Assembly: GCA_944387895.1 (NCBI GenBank)
Contig: CALXGQ010000015.1
Span: forward strand, 46,199 to 110,198
Length of the DNA: 64,000 bases
Reading direction: 5' to 3'
DNA from: an uncultured Clostridia bacterium
GTDB taxonomy: Bacteria > Bacillota > Clostridia > Oscillospirales > QAKW01
A program made the translations under genes and the position numbers. The notes under the pieces were generated by a model. It was not told the origin of the DNA and made no database searches. It saw only the letters and a program-made list of their open reading frames with translations. This document shows, one piece after another, positions 8,874-16,407 of the stretch (the first letter of the stretch is position 1; every line of letters starts with the position of its first letter).

Positions 8874-8912
8874 GGGAAGAACAGCGGATTTTCCGCTTTC
8901 TTCCCGTTTTTT
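8874..8912 (+). terminator. Terminator of the nrd operon
   Basis: GGGAAGA plus AGCGGA (8874-8888) pairs with TCCGCT plus TCTTCCC (ending at 8905), followed by six T. It lies seven bases after the trxB stop. Confidence 0.85.
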
Positions 8913-8913
8913 A

Positions 8914-8942
8914 TTGCGAAAAGATTCGCGGTATGGTATTCT
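8914..8942 (+). promoter_or_regulatory. Possible promoter of the YigZ gene
   Basis: TTGCGA (8914-8919) and TATTCT (8937-8942) have a 17-base spacer. Both elements are imperfect, but they sit between a terminator and the next start, where a promoter is needed. Confidence 0.45.
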
Positions 8943-8975
8943 TGAAACAGGTTATTTTTGATGGGGAGAGAACAT

Positions 8976-9611
8976 ATGAAAGATCAGAGCTATTGCGTTC
9001 CCGCCACACGCAGCCGGACGGAGTTTACCGAGCGAAAAAGCCGCTTCATCACCACCCTTTGCCGGGTGGAGAGCGCGGAGGAGGCGGAAGCCTTTTTGGC
9101 GGCGATCCGGGCCGAATTTCCGGACGCCACCCATCATTGCGCCGCCTATCGCATCAAAAATCCGCTGATCGAACGTTTCTACGACGACGGCGAGCCGGGC
9201 GGAACGGCCGGAATGCCGATGCTGGACGTTTTGAAAAAGCAGGATCTTTACGACGCCGCCGTGGTGGTGACGCGCTATTTCGGCGGGATCCTGCTGGGGG
9301 CCGGCGGTCTTTGCCGCGCCTATTCCCGGGGCGCGGCGGAGGGCGTGGAGGCCGCGGGGCTGGCCAGAATGGAGCCGGGCGTGCGGATGCGGATCCGGTG
9401 CGCCTACTCCCTTTATGAAAGGATTCTGCGGCTGCCGGAATTGCAGCGGGCGGAAGACATTTCCGCCGATTTCGGGGCGGAGGTGCAGATGCTGCTGACC
9501 ATCCGCGCGGCGGAGGAACCGCAGCTTCTGAAAAGTCTGGCGGATCTCTCCGCCGGTTCGGCTGCGCCGGAAAGACTGGAACAGCTCTTCTATCCATTTA
9601 AAAATACCTAA
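8976..9611 (+). CDS. YigZ/IMPACT family protein
   Basis: This 211-residue protein belongs to the YigZ/UPF0029 family. It has the N-terminal UPF0029 (IMPACT) fold with FTERKSRFIT, ATHHCAAYRI and DDGEPGGTAGMP, and a C-terminal DUF1949-like domain. The family is found in nearly all bacteria; a role linked to translation is suspected from the eukaryotic IMPACT protein, but none is firmly proven in bacteria. ATG 8976 follows GGGGAGAG (8963-8970) and is preferred over TTG 8958 and ATG 8961, which lack a ribosome site. Confidence 0.88.
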   Translation: MKDQSYCVPATRSRTEFTERKSRFITTLCRVESAEEAEAFLAAIRAEFPDATHHCAAYRIKNPLIERFYDDGEPGGTAGMPMLDVLKKQDLYDAAVVVTRYFGGILLGAGGLCRAYSRGAAEGVEAAGLARMEPGVRMRIRCAYSLYERILRLPELQRAEDISADFGAEVQMLLTIRAAEEPQLLKSLADLSAGSAAPERLEQLFYPFKNT

Positions 9612-9722
9612 TATTTTTTTGATTTGTTAACAATTTCTTCACCCATTTTTATAAAGAAATGATTATACTGTAAGAAAGCCGGAAGATATTCCAACAGTTT
9701 AAAACGGAAAAGAGGTAAAAAG

Positions 9723-10406
9723 ATGAGCAGAATTTTAGTGGTAGACGATGAACAGAACATTTGTGAACTGCTGACGCTGTATCTGGCCAAAGAAGGGTAT
9801 ACGGTAGAAACAGCCGGTGACGGTGAAGAGGCGGTGCGGAAATTTGAATCCTTTAATCCCGATTTGATTCTGCTGGACATCATGCTGCCTAAAAAAGACG
9901 GCTGGCAGGTTTGCCGGGAGATCCGGCAAAGCTCCAACGTGCCGATCATCATGCTTTCCGCCAAGGGCGAAACCTTCGATAAGGTGCTGGGTCTGGAGCT
10001 CGGCGCCGATGATTATGTGACGAAACCCTTTGATTCCAAAGAGGTGATGGCCCGGATTAAAACCGTTTTGCGTCGGGTCGGGAACTCTCCTGACGAAACC
10101 CGCCAGGAGGTAGAATATGAAAATCTCTATGTTTCCCTCACCAACTACAAGCTGGTGGTGGCGGGAAAGCAGGTGGATGCTCCGCCCAAGGAGATCGAGC
10201 TGCTTTATCATCTCGCCAAAAACCCCAACCGCGTATTTACCCGGGATCAGCTTCTGGACGAGATCTGGGGCTTTAAGTATTTCGGTGATTCCCGCACGGT
10301 AGACGTCCATATCAAGCGGATCCGCGAAAAATTAGAGGGCGTTTCCGAAAAATGGTCGATTCGCACCGTTTGGGGGATCGGATATAAATTTGAAACGGTG
10401 GAATAA
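9723..10406 (+). CDS. Response regulator, OmpR/PhoB family
   Basis: This 227-residue DNA-binding response regulator has a receiver domain with the acidic pair in VVDDE, the phosphoacceptor D52 (LLDIMLP), the conserved Thr/Ser (MLSAK) and Lys (VTKPF). A winged-helix DNA-binding domain follows (about 130-225, ending in RTVWGIGYKF). It is followed without a gap by its histidine kinase and then an HtrA protease. The intergenic stretch upstream holds TATACT at 9664-9669 and the palindrome TTGTTAACAA at 9625-9634; the -35 is not clear, which would fit an activator-dependent, self-regulated promoter. AGAGGT precedes the ATG. Confidence 0.93.
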   Translation: MSRILVVDDEQNICELLTLYLAKEGYTVETAGDGEEAVRKFESFNPDLILLDIMLPKKDGWQVCREIRQSSNVPIIMLSAKGETFDKVLGLELGADDYVTKPFDSKEVMARIKTVLRRVGNSPDETRQEVEYENLYVSLTNYKLVVAGKQVDAPPKEIELLYHLAKNPNRVFTRDQLLDEIWGFKYFGDSRTVDVHIKRIREKLEGVSEKWSIRTVWGIGYKFETVE

Positions 10407-11831
10407 GTGCACAAAAGAATTTTTGTTCGGTATTTCAATGCCTGCGCATTGATTATTCTGCTCACGGTCTTTATTCTGGGCACGGCAACAACGACGGTTT
10501 ATACCGTCCAGAGCGTGCAGGAGCAGGACCGTAATATGGAAAACGCCGCTTCCAAAATCGCTTCCATGCTGCAGGGGATGCCGGTAAACTATAACGTGTT
10601 CGTTGGGACGGTGATGGCCGGCTCCATCGAAACAGTAAAGGAAACCATCGGCAGCGATGTGATCATCGTCAATCAATGGGGCTATGTGGTGCAGAGCACG
10701 CTGGACGAGAGCGTCGCGCTCAATCTGCCCAGCAGCGCGGTGGGGAAGGTGATGTCCGGGGAGATCTACCGCCGCCAGAGCGTCTTTATCGAATCGATGG
10801 GAAATTCCTATACCGTCGGGGTGCCGATCTTTGCCGCCGACGGCGACGCAACGATCGGATGCGTGTTTGTCACGGCGCCTCAGGTGCGGGTCAGCTCTGT
10901 CATGTACAGCATTCTGGGCGTCTATCTTTTGTGCGGCCTGGGCGCGCTTCTGTTTGCCGTTGTTTTGCTGTACTTTATTACCCGCCAGATCACCCGCCCC
11001 CTCAACGAGATGGCCGCGGCGGCAAAGTCCTATTCCAAGGGCGATTTTTCCCGGCGGATCAGCGTCCCGCCGGAGGGCGAGCTGGGCGCGTTGGCGGGCA
11101 CCTTTAATCATATGGCGGATAATCTCGATCGGCTGGAGAATATGCGCCGTGATTTTATCGCGGACGTTTCCCATGAGCTGCGGACGCCGATGACCACGAT
11201 CGGCGGATTTGTCGATGGGATCCTGGACGGCACCATCCCGCCGGAAATGGAGCAGAAATATCTGGTTCTGGTTTCCGAAGAGGTCAAACGCCTGACCCGG
11301 ATGGTCAATAATCTGCTGGAGGTGGCCAGGGTCCAGTCCGGCGAGATCACTTATCAGATGAAGCCCTTTAATCTGACTGAAATCGGGCATCGGGTCGTTC
11401 TGACGATAGAGGATCGCATTTCGAAGGAAAAAATAAATCTGAATCTCCAGCTCCCGGAGGACGCCGTTTACGCCGTCGGGGATCGCGACGCCATCTACCG
11501 CGTGATCTATAATCTGATGGATAATGCGGTCAAGTTCACGCCGGAAAACGGAGAAATCACCATCGGGCTGCGCCGGGAAAAGAAAAAGATCCGCTTCTTT
11601 GTCCGCAATACCGGGCAGGGCATCCCGGAGGAAGAGGTTGGAAAGATCTTTGAGCGTTTTTACAAAACCGATAAAAGCCGGGGCGAAAACCGCCGGGGCG
11701 TCGGTTTGGGTCTATATATGGTGAAAAACATGATCGAAGCGCATCACGAAGACTTGTTTGTAACGTCAAAAGAAGGAGAATTCGCCGAGTTTTCCTTTAC
11801 GTTGCAGGAAGCTGCGGAGAGCGATATGTAG
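10407..11831 (+). CDS. Membrane sensor histidine kinase
   Basis: The start is GTG 10407, directly after the response regulator stop, giving 474 residues. An N-terminal membrane segment (about 10-35), an extracytoplasmic sensor of about 120 residues and a second membrane segment (about 165-192) are followed by HAMP, then the dimerisation domain with SHELRTP (H256) and the ATPase domain with N-box NLMDNAVKF, G1 box NTGQGIP, F-box FERFY and G2 box GVGLGLYM. The layout is typical of PhoR/CssS/ResE-type kinases. The gene order regulator, kinase, HtrA suggests an envelope or secretion stress circuit, as in CssRS of Bacillus; this is inferred from context. Confidence 0.92.
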   Translation: MHKRIFVRYFNACALIILLTVFILGTATTTVYTVQSVQEQDRNMENAASKIASMLQGMPVNYNVFVGTVMAGSIETVKETIGSDVIIVNQWGYVVQSTLDESVALNLPSSAVGKVMSGEIYRRQSVFIESMGNSYTVGVPIFAADGDATIGCVFVTAPQVRVSSVMYSILGVYLLCGLGALLFAVVLLYFITRQITRPLNEMAAAAKSYSKGDFSRRISVPPEGELGALAGTFNHMADNLDRLENMRRDFIADVSHELRTPMTTIGGFVDGILDGTIPPEMEQKYLVLVSEEVKRLTRMVNNLLEVARVQSGEITYQMKPFNLTEIGHRVVLTIEDRISKEKINLNLQLPEDAVYAVGDRDAIYRVIYNLMDNAVKFTPENGEITIGLRREKKKIRFFVRNTGQGIPEEEVGKIFERFYKTDKSRGENRRGVGLGLYMVKNMIEAHHEDLFVTSKEGEFAEFSFTLQEAAESDM

Positions 11832-11841
11832 GAGGCAAGCG

Positions 11842-13569
11842 ATGGACGAGAATAAGAATAAAATGCCGGAAGGACATATTTCCCCATCGAGCGGCTGCCC
11901 GGAGCAGCCGCCTGTGAGCGGGAAGGAAGCAGCCGGCAGGGAATTGCCTGATTGGAATCACGAAGGAACAGAAGCCGCCGGGCAGTCCGCCGCACCGGAG
12001 GCTGCTGCCATGGGCGGAGAGCCCGCCGGGCAGATGAACCCGCCGGAGGCTGCTGCCATGGGCGGAGAGCCCGCCGGGCAGATGAACCCGCCGGAAGCTG
12101 CCGCCATGGGTGGAGAGCCGGCCGGGCAGATGAACCCGCCGGAGGCTGCCGCCATGGGTGGAGAGCCTGCCGGGCAGTCCGCCGCACCGGAGGCTGCCGC
12201 CATGGGCGGAGAGCCCGCCGGGCAGATGAACGTGCCGGAAGCTGCCGCCATGGGTGGAGAGCCTGCCGGGCAGATGAACCCGCCGGAGGCTGCCGCCATG
12301 GGCGGAGAGCCCGCCGGGCAGAACGCCGCAGAAAGCCGGAGCTATACCTATCAGAATCCCCATCCCTATCAGAATATGAATCCCTACGGGTATCCCGTTG
12401 CAAAAAAGAAGGGCAATAAAACGGCGGTTATCGTAGCGGCGGTGGCGGCGGGCGTTATGCTGATTTGCTGCCTTCTGATCATTGCTTCGTTCTTTGTCGG
12501 CAATCTGGAAACGCTGCTTCCGGAAACAGACAGCGGCGGGGACAGCAGTACTGGAGAAATCATCGGCGGAGGATCATCGGAATCTCAGAGCGGCGCGCAG
12601 CGGGACGAGGAAACGGTCTATAATATGCCGGAAATCACCAAAGAAGAAAAGACCGGCGAGGAGCTTACGCTGGTCGAGATCAATAAAAAGGTGCAGAACA
12701 GCGTGGTTGGGATCCTGATTTCCGAGGACGGCAGAATGGAAGCGAGCTTTTCCGGATCCGGGTTCATCATCAGCCAGGACGGCTATATCATCACCAATGA
12801 TCATGTGGTGGAGGGTGCGGCGCAGGTTGTCGTTGTCCTCAGCGATGGCATTACAGAGTACGACGCGGTGATCGTCGGCGAAGATGATCGCTCCGATCTT
12901 GCGATTCTGAAGATCGACGCGGAAGGCCTTTCCCCTGTTGAGCTGGGGGACAGCGACGATCTGGAGGTAGGCGAAACGGTGGCCGCCATCGGCAACCCCT
13001 ACGGCATGGAGCTGGCGGGCACCCTGACGAACGGGATCATCTCGGCGCTGAACCGGAAAATCGAGATGAACGGAACCTTCATGACGCTGATCCAGACCAA
13101 CGCGTCCATCAACCCCGGAAACAGCGGCGGGCCGCTGGTCAACGCCTATGGCCAGGTCGTCGGGATTACCTCTTCCAAGCTGGTAGCCACGGAATATGAG
13201 GGAATCGGCTTTGCGATCCCCATCAATTACGTTGTGGAGGTGGCGGAGGAGCTGATCAACTACGGCTACGTCAAGACCCGCGCCTATATCGGCATCCAGG
13301 GGCAGGATCTGACGGAAACCTACGCGGCGTATCACAATCTGCCCCAGGGCGTTTATGTTTCCTATGTGGATCCGGAATGCGACGCGGCGGCCAAGGGGCT
13401 TCAGGAAGGGGACGTGATCATCGGGTTCAACGGCGAGGAGATCTCCTCCATGGCGGAACTGAACGACCTGAAGGATTCCTTCCATCCCGGAGACGTCGTT
13501 ACCATTAAAATATGGCGCAACGGCGAGGAGCTGGATATCACCATCAACCTCACCGAAGCAACCGGCTGA
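11842..13569 (+). CDS. HtrA/DegP-like membrane-anchored serine protease with N-terminal repeat tract
   Basis: This 575-residue trypsin-like protease has the triad H321 (TNDHVVEG), D352 (RSDLAI) and S428 (PGNSGGPL), and a C-terminal PDZ domain (about 475-570). A membrane segment at about 196-216 (start of TAVIVAAVAAGVML) puts the protease outside the cell. The cytoplasmic N-terminus is unusual: seven 16-residue repeats around EAAAMGGEPAGQ replace the short tail found in most Firmicute HtrA proteins. It begins ten bases after the kinase stop with an AGGAGG-like site, so the three genes form an operon. The protease probably degrades misfolded exported proteins. A strong terminator follows. Confidence 0.92.
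   Translation: MDENKNKMPEGHISPSSGCPEQPPVSGKEAAGRELPDWNHEGTEAAGQSAAPEAAAMGGEPAGQMNPPEAAAMGGEPAGQMNPPEAAAMGGEPAGQMNPPEAAAMGGEPAGQSAAPEAAAMGGEPAGQMNVPEAAAMGGEPAGQMNPPEAAAMGGEPAGQNAAESRSYTYQNPHPYQNMNPYGYPVAKKKGNKTAVIVAAVAAGVMLICCLLIIASFFVGNLETLLPETDSGGDSSTGEIIGGGSSESQSGAQRDEETVYNMPEITKEEKTGEELTLVEINKKVQNSVVGILISEDGRMEASFSGSGFIISQDGYIITNDHVVEGAAQVVVVLSDGITEYDAVIVGEDDRSDLAILKIDAEGLSPVELGDSDDLEVGETVAAIGNPYGMELAGTLTNGIISALNRKIEMNGTFMTLIQTNASINPGNSGGPLVNAYGQVVGITSSKLVATEYEGIGFAIPINYVVEVAEELINYGYVKTRAYIGIQGQDLTETYAAYHNLPQGVYVSYVDPECDAAAKGLQEGDVIIGFNGEEISSMAELNDLKDSFHPGDVVTIKIWRNGEELDITINLTEATG
11998..12321 (+). repeat. 48-bp coding tandem repeat, seven units
   Basis: Seven units start at 11998 and recur every 48 bases, each encoding EAAAMGGEPAGQ plus a four-residue variable spacer (MNPP, SAAP or MNVP). 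A partial unit encoding EAAGQSAAP precedes them. Units differ by only a few bases, indicating recent expansion. Because 48 is a multiple of three, copy number can change without a frameshift. Confidence 0.95.
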
Positions 13570-13574
13570 TTTTT

Positions 13575-13605
13575 CCGCACGCTCTTGATGAGCGTGCGGT
13601 TTTTT
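13575..13605 (+). terminator. Terminator of the regulator-kinase-HtrA operon
   Basis: A perfect 10-bp stem, CCGCACGCTC (13575-13584) with GAGCGTGCGG (13590-13599), has a five-base loop and is followed by six T. Confidence 0.93.
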
Positions 13606-13606
13606 C

Positions 13607-13635
13607 TTGCATTTTATAAAAAGGTGGCATATAAT
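13607..13635 (+). promoter_or_regulatory. Promoter of the HAD hydrolase gene
   Basis: TTGCAT (13607-13612), a 17-base spacer and TATAAT (13630-13635) lie just after the preceding terminator. Confidence 0.8.
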
Positions 13636-13663
13636 GTTCTAAAAACGCGAAGGGGAAGGAAAA

Positions 13664-14359
13664 ATGAGGGGATTTGTCTTTGATCTGGATAATACGCTTT
13701 ACGACCGCTATGGAACGCTTGCGGAAATTCTCCGGCTTGATTATGAAAAAATCAAAGGGTATATCAATCCGGGATACAATATGGAACGCTGCATTCGGCA
13801 TTTTTGCCATACCGAATCGCTGTATGTGCTGACCCTTGGGTGGGAGGGCGTATATCAGCGTCTGATCGAAGAGCATTTTTTCAATGCGGACTGCTGTCCT
13901 ACCTATAAAATGATGGTGGATTATTATTACAAAAGGATCAGCGAGGTGGCGGTTCCCCTTCCGTCGGCGCGGGGCTTTCTGGAAAAGCTGCGGCAAAACG
14001 GTTATAAAACCGGGCTGCTGACCAACGGAAATCGCACGCTGCAATATAAAAAGCTGGATCGGCTGGGGCTGGAAAGCTGTTTTGACGTTATTGTCTGCGC
14101 TTCTCCCAAGGACGGCGATATCCGCTTCCGCAAGCCGGAGCCCGAAGCCTTTTCCTATATGGCTGACCGGCTGGGCGTCCCTGCGGAGCAGCTCTACTAT
14201 GTGGGCGATCATCCGGTGAACGATGTGCGGGGCTCCCGGATGGCGGGGTATGTTCCCGTCTGGATCCGTTCGCAGTCCCCGTGGCCGCTGCCCAACGATG
14301 AGATCCCGGCATATTCGTTCGATGATATCAGCGGGCTGGAAACGCTGCTGAATCGTTAA
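13664..14359 (+). CDS. HAD family hydrolase (putative nucleotidase/phosphatase)
   Basis: This 231-residue haloacid dehalogenase-type phosphatase has motif I FDLDNTLYD (D9, D11) at the extreme N-terminus, motif II LLTNGN, a motif III lysine in RKPEPEAF, and motif IV YYVGDHPVNDV. An alpha-helical C1 cap is predicted between motifs I and II. The signature resembles YjjG/PynA-type pyrimidine nucleotidases and phosphoglycolate phosphatase relatives; the substrate cannot be chosen from sequence. AAGGGGAAGGA lies upstream of the ATG, and the gene appears monocistronic. Confidence 0.88.
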   Translation: MRGFVFDLDNTLYDRYGTLAEILRLDYEKIKGYINPGYNMERCIRHFCHTESLYVLTLGWEGVYQRLIEEHFFNADCCPTYKMMVDYYYKRISEVAVPLPSARGFLEKLRQNGYKTGLLTNGNRTLQYKKLDRLGLESCFDVIVCASPKDGDIRFRKPEPEAFSYMADRLGVPAEQLYYVGDHPVNDVRGSRMAGYVPVWIRSQSPWPLPNDEIPAYSFDDISGLETLLNR

Positions 14360-14410
14360 AATCGGCAAAAGCAGGGTCGGTGATTGCTTTGTTTTCGGCA
14401 AACATTGACC

Positions 14411-14439
14411 TTGTTTTTCTTTTGATCCTGTGATAAAAT
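14411..14439 (+). promoter_or_regulatory. Possible promoter of the PTS IIC-like gene
   Basis: TTGTTT (14411-14416), 17 bases, and TAAAAT (14434-14439), preceded by TG at 14431-14432. Confidence 0.55.
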
Positions 14440-14464
14440 GAGCCCAATATTAAAATAGGGAGGA

Positions 14465-15511
14465 ATGGAATTGGATAAGGTCAAGGCTTTTTTGGCCCGC
14501 AAAAACGTGGAGTTTTCCTGGAAGCGCTATTTTATCGACGCGCTCGGCGCAATGGCGCAGGGTCTTTTCTGCTCTCTTCTGATCGGAACGATCCTTGATA
14601 CCATCGGCGATCTCACCGGCTGGGCGTTTCTGGTGGAGGTGGGGAAATATGCCTCCGCCATGTCGGGGCCGGCAATGGCGATCGCCATCGGATATGCCCT
14701 GAAAGCGCCCAATCTGGTGCTCTTTTCTCTGGCGGCGGTCGGCAGCGCGGCAAACGGGCTGGGCGGAGCGGGCGGCCCGCTGGCGGTTTTGTTTGTTGCC
14801 ATCATTGCCGCCGAATGCGGAAAGATCGTTTCCCAAGAAACAAAGATCGATATTCTGGTCACTCCTTCCGTTACCATTTTTGCCGGCGTGGCGCTCTCTG
14901 CGCTGCTAGCGCCCTGGATCGGCAAGGCCGCCAGCGCCTTTGGCACTCTGATCATGCAGGCAACGGAGCTGCAGCCCTTCTGGATGGGGATCATTGTTTC
15001 GGTTCTGGTGGGCATCGCGCTGACTCTGCCGATTTCCAGCGCCGCGATCTGCGCCGCTCTGGGGCTGACCGGCCTTGCCGGCGGCGCGGCGGTGGCGGGC
15101 TGCTGCGCGCAGATGGTGGGCTTTGCGGTGATGAGCTTCAGGGAAAACCGCTGGGGCGGCCTGGTTTCTCAGGGTCTTGGCACCTCCATGCTGCAAATGG
15201 GCAATATTGTTCGGAATCCGCGGATCTGGATTCCTCCCACCGTAGCCTCTGCCATTACAGGCCCGCTGGCCACCTGTCTTTTCCGGCTGGAGATGAACGG
15301 CCCCGCCGTTTCTTCCGGCATGGGCACCTGCGGGCTGGTCGGCCAGATCGGCATCTATACCGGCTGGGTGGAAACCGGCAAGCAGATTACGGCTATGGAC
15401 TGGATCGGGCTGATTTTGATCTGCTTCGTGCTGCCGGCTGTTTTGTCCTGGGCGGGCGGTCTTCTGCTGCGGAAAATCGGCTGGATCCGCAAGGACGACC
15501 TGAAATTATAA
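14465..15511 (+). CDS. PTS_EIIC_2-type membrane permease (PTS IIC-like)
   Basis: This 348-residue protein has about nine or ten hydrophobic segments and glycine-rich loops, for example AAVGSAANGLGGAGGP and SSGMGTCGLVGQIG, typical of the PTS_EIIC_2 (PF13303) family. These proteins resemble the membrane domain of phosphotransferase systems but are usually encoded alone, without IIA or IIB, as here. The substrate and whether PTS phosphorylation is involved are unknown. The start is uncertain: ATG 14465 lies too close to AGGGAGGA (14456-14464), while in-frame TTG 14471 has better spacing. A strong terminator follows. Confidence 0.8.
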   Translation: MELDKVKAFLARKNVEFSWKRYFIDALGAMAQGLFCSLLIGTILDTIGDLTGWAFLVEVGKYASAMSGPAMAIAIGYALKAPNLVLFSLAAVGSAANGLGGAGGPLAVLFVAIIAAECGKIVSQETKIDILVTPSVTIFAGVALSALLAPWIGKAASAFGTLIMQATELQPFWMGIIVSVLVGIALTLPISSAAICAALGLTGLAGGAAVAGCCAQMVGFAVMSFRENRWGGLVSQGLGTSMLQMGNIVRNPRIWIPPTVASAITGPLATCLFRLEMNGPAVSSGMGTCGLVGQIGIYTGWVETGKQITAMDWIGLILICFVLPAVLSWAGGLLLRKIGWIRKDDLKL

Positions 15512-15525
15512 GAATAAAGAAAAAG

Positions 15526-15564
15526 CCCGGCGGGCCTCTTTGCAGAGGCGCCGCCGGTTTTTTT
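15526..15564 (+). terminator. Terminator after the PTS IIC-like gene
   Basis: CCGGCGG plus GCCTC (15527-15538) pairs with GAGGC plus CCGCCGG (15545-15557), with one bulged G and a run of seven T. Confidence 0.9.
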
Positions 15565-15880
15565 GCGCTCTTTGCCCCCTGCGCTCCGCGCCCGGCGGGG
15601 CTTTTTTATGCCCGGCGGCGCTTTTTCCATGCCTGGCGGCACTTCACCACGTTCGGCGGTTTTTTCGCTCCGGCGATGTTTTTTTATGCCCGGCGACGTT
15701 TTTGTCCCTGCGCTTTCTTTACGCAGCCTTCTATCGTTTTTTGCGCTCTTTGCTCCCTGTGCCCTGGCGTCCGCCCGGCTGTTTTGGCCTCCGTTTACAC
15801 ATCCTCCTGCCGATTTTTTGCACATATTTTGCCGCATTTGCCCGATTTGCGGCGAATTGTAAAATTTTTATTTTTTATGA
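15565..15880. repeat. Gene-free stretch with degenerate C/T-rich repeats
   Basis: This spacer before mraZ has no credible gene. It contains several degenerate copies, about 20-25 bases long, of a unit resembling TGCCCGGCGRCG followed by a T-run (clear copies near 15608, 15630, 15685), which drift into T-rich sequence. Open frames exist on both strands but have biased low-complexity composition and no ribosome binding sites. Some units resemble decayed terminator arms. Confidence 0.5.
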
Positions 15881-15887
15881 AATAGTC

Positions 15888-15915
15888 TTGCTTTTTTAAA
15901 AAAATTTGTTATAAT
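15888..15915 (+). promoter_or_regulatory. Promoter of the mraZ/dcw cluster
   Basis: TTGCTT (15888-15893), a 16-base T/A-rich spacer and TATAAT (15910-15915). The predicted start of transcription at about 15922 is immediately followed by the presumed MraZ-binding repeats. Confidence 0.75.
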
Positions 15916-15925
15916 TTAAATCAAG

Positions 15926-15980
15926 TGGAGATTAAATGGGTAGTAAGTAGTGAGAAAGTGGGTAAGAAAGGGGGTGCATA
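15926..15980 (+). promoter_or_regulatory. Probable MraZ operator: 11-bp direct repeats
   Basis: Successive 11-base units begin at 15926 (TGGAGATTAAA), 15937 (TGGGTAGTAAG), 15948 (TAGTGAGAAAG) and 15959 (TGGGTAAGAAA), with a decayed fifth at 15970 (GGGGGTGCATA). MraZ proteins bind short direct repeats with a TGGG or GTGG core spaced about one helical turn apart in front of their own gene. The core, spacing and position fit autoregulation of the cluster; binding is inferred. Confidence 0.65.
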
Positions 15981-15981
15981 C

Positions 15982-16407
15982 ATGGTTTATCTGACCGGTT
16001 ATTATGAAAATTTCGTTGACGAAAAAGGCCGCGTTATTTTGCCCAAGGAGCTCAAGGAACAGATGGGCGGCGAGGTCGTGTTGACGCAGGGGTTGGATGG
16101 ATGCGTGTATGTGCTGACCCGTGAAGCGTGGAAGGAGCTGGAAGGGAAGCTTCTGGCAACGCCTCTTTCCAAAGGACGCAGGATTTCCACTTTTTTCAAC
16201 GCTTATAAAAAAGACGTTTCTCCCGATAAGCAGGGCAGGATTCAGCTTTCGGCCGATTTGCGCCGTCTTGCAGGCATTGAAGGGCGCGCGGTGATCATTG
16301 GAAACGGAAATCGGGCGGAGATCTGGAATCCCGATCGATTTGCCGAGATGGCCGCTTCTCTGGATGCTGAGAGCATCGCGGCGGCCATGGATGAGCTGGG
16401 CTTCTGA
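15982..16407 (+). CDS. mraZ: Transcriptional regulator MraZ
   Basis: This 141-residue protein contains two SpoVT/AbrB-like MraZ domains, each with the DxxGR signature (VDEKGRVILP at 11-20 and PDKQGRIQLS at about 76-85). MraZ forms a ring-shaped oligomer and regulates its own division and wall gene cluster. ATG 15982 is chosen because MVYLTGYY matches the usual N-terminus and because AAGGGGG lies upstream; an in-frame extension to 15925 would overlap the operator repeats. The stop overlaps the rsmH start (TGATG). Confidence 0.95.
   Translation: MVYLTGYYENFVDEKGRVILPKELKEQMGGEVVLTQGLDGCVYVLTREAWKELEGKLLATPLSKGRRISTFFNAYKKDVSPDKQGRIQLSADLRRLAGIEGRAVIIGNGNRAEIWNPDRFAEMAASLDAESIAAAMDELGF

Noticed and set aside
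11744..12403. Overlapping reading frames on both strands across the HtrA repeat (for example minus-strand frames of 219, 188 and 113 codons)
   Set aside because: The 48-bp unit is a multiple of three, so once one unit is open in a frame all units are. They have no ribosome sites and lie inside a clear gene.
15355..15837. Minus-strand frame of 160 codons with PPGIKK-like repeats
   Set aside because: It overlaps the end of the PTS IIC gene and its terminator, is low in complexity, and has no ribosome site; the repeats are those of the intergenic tract.
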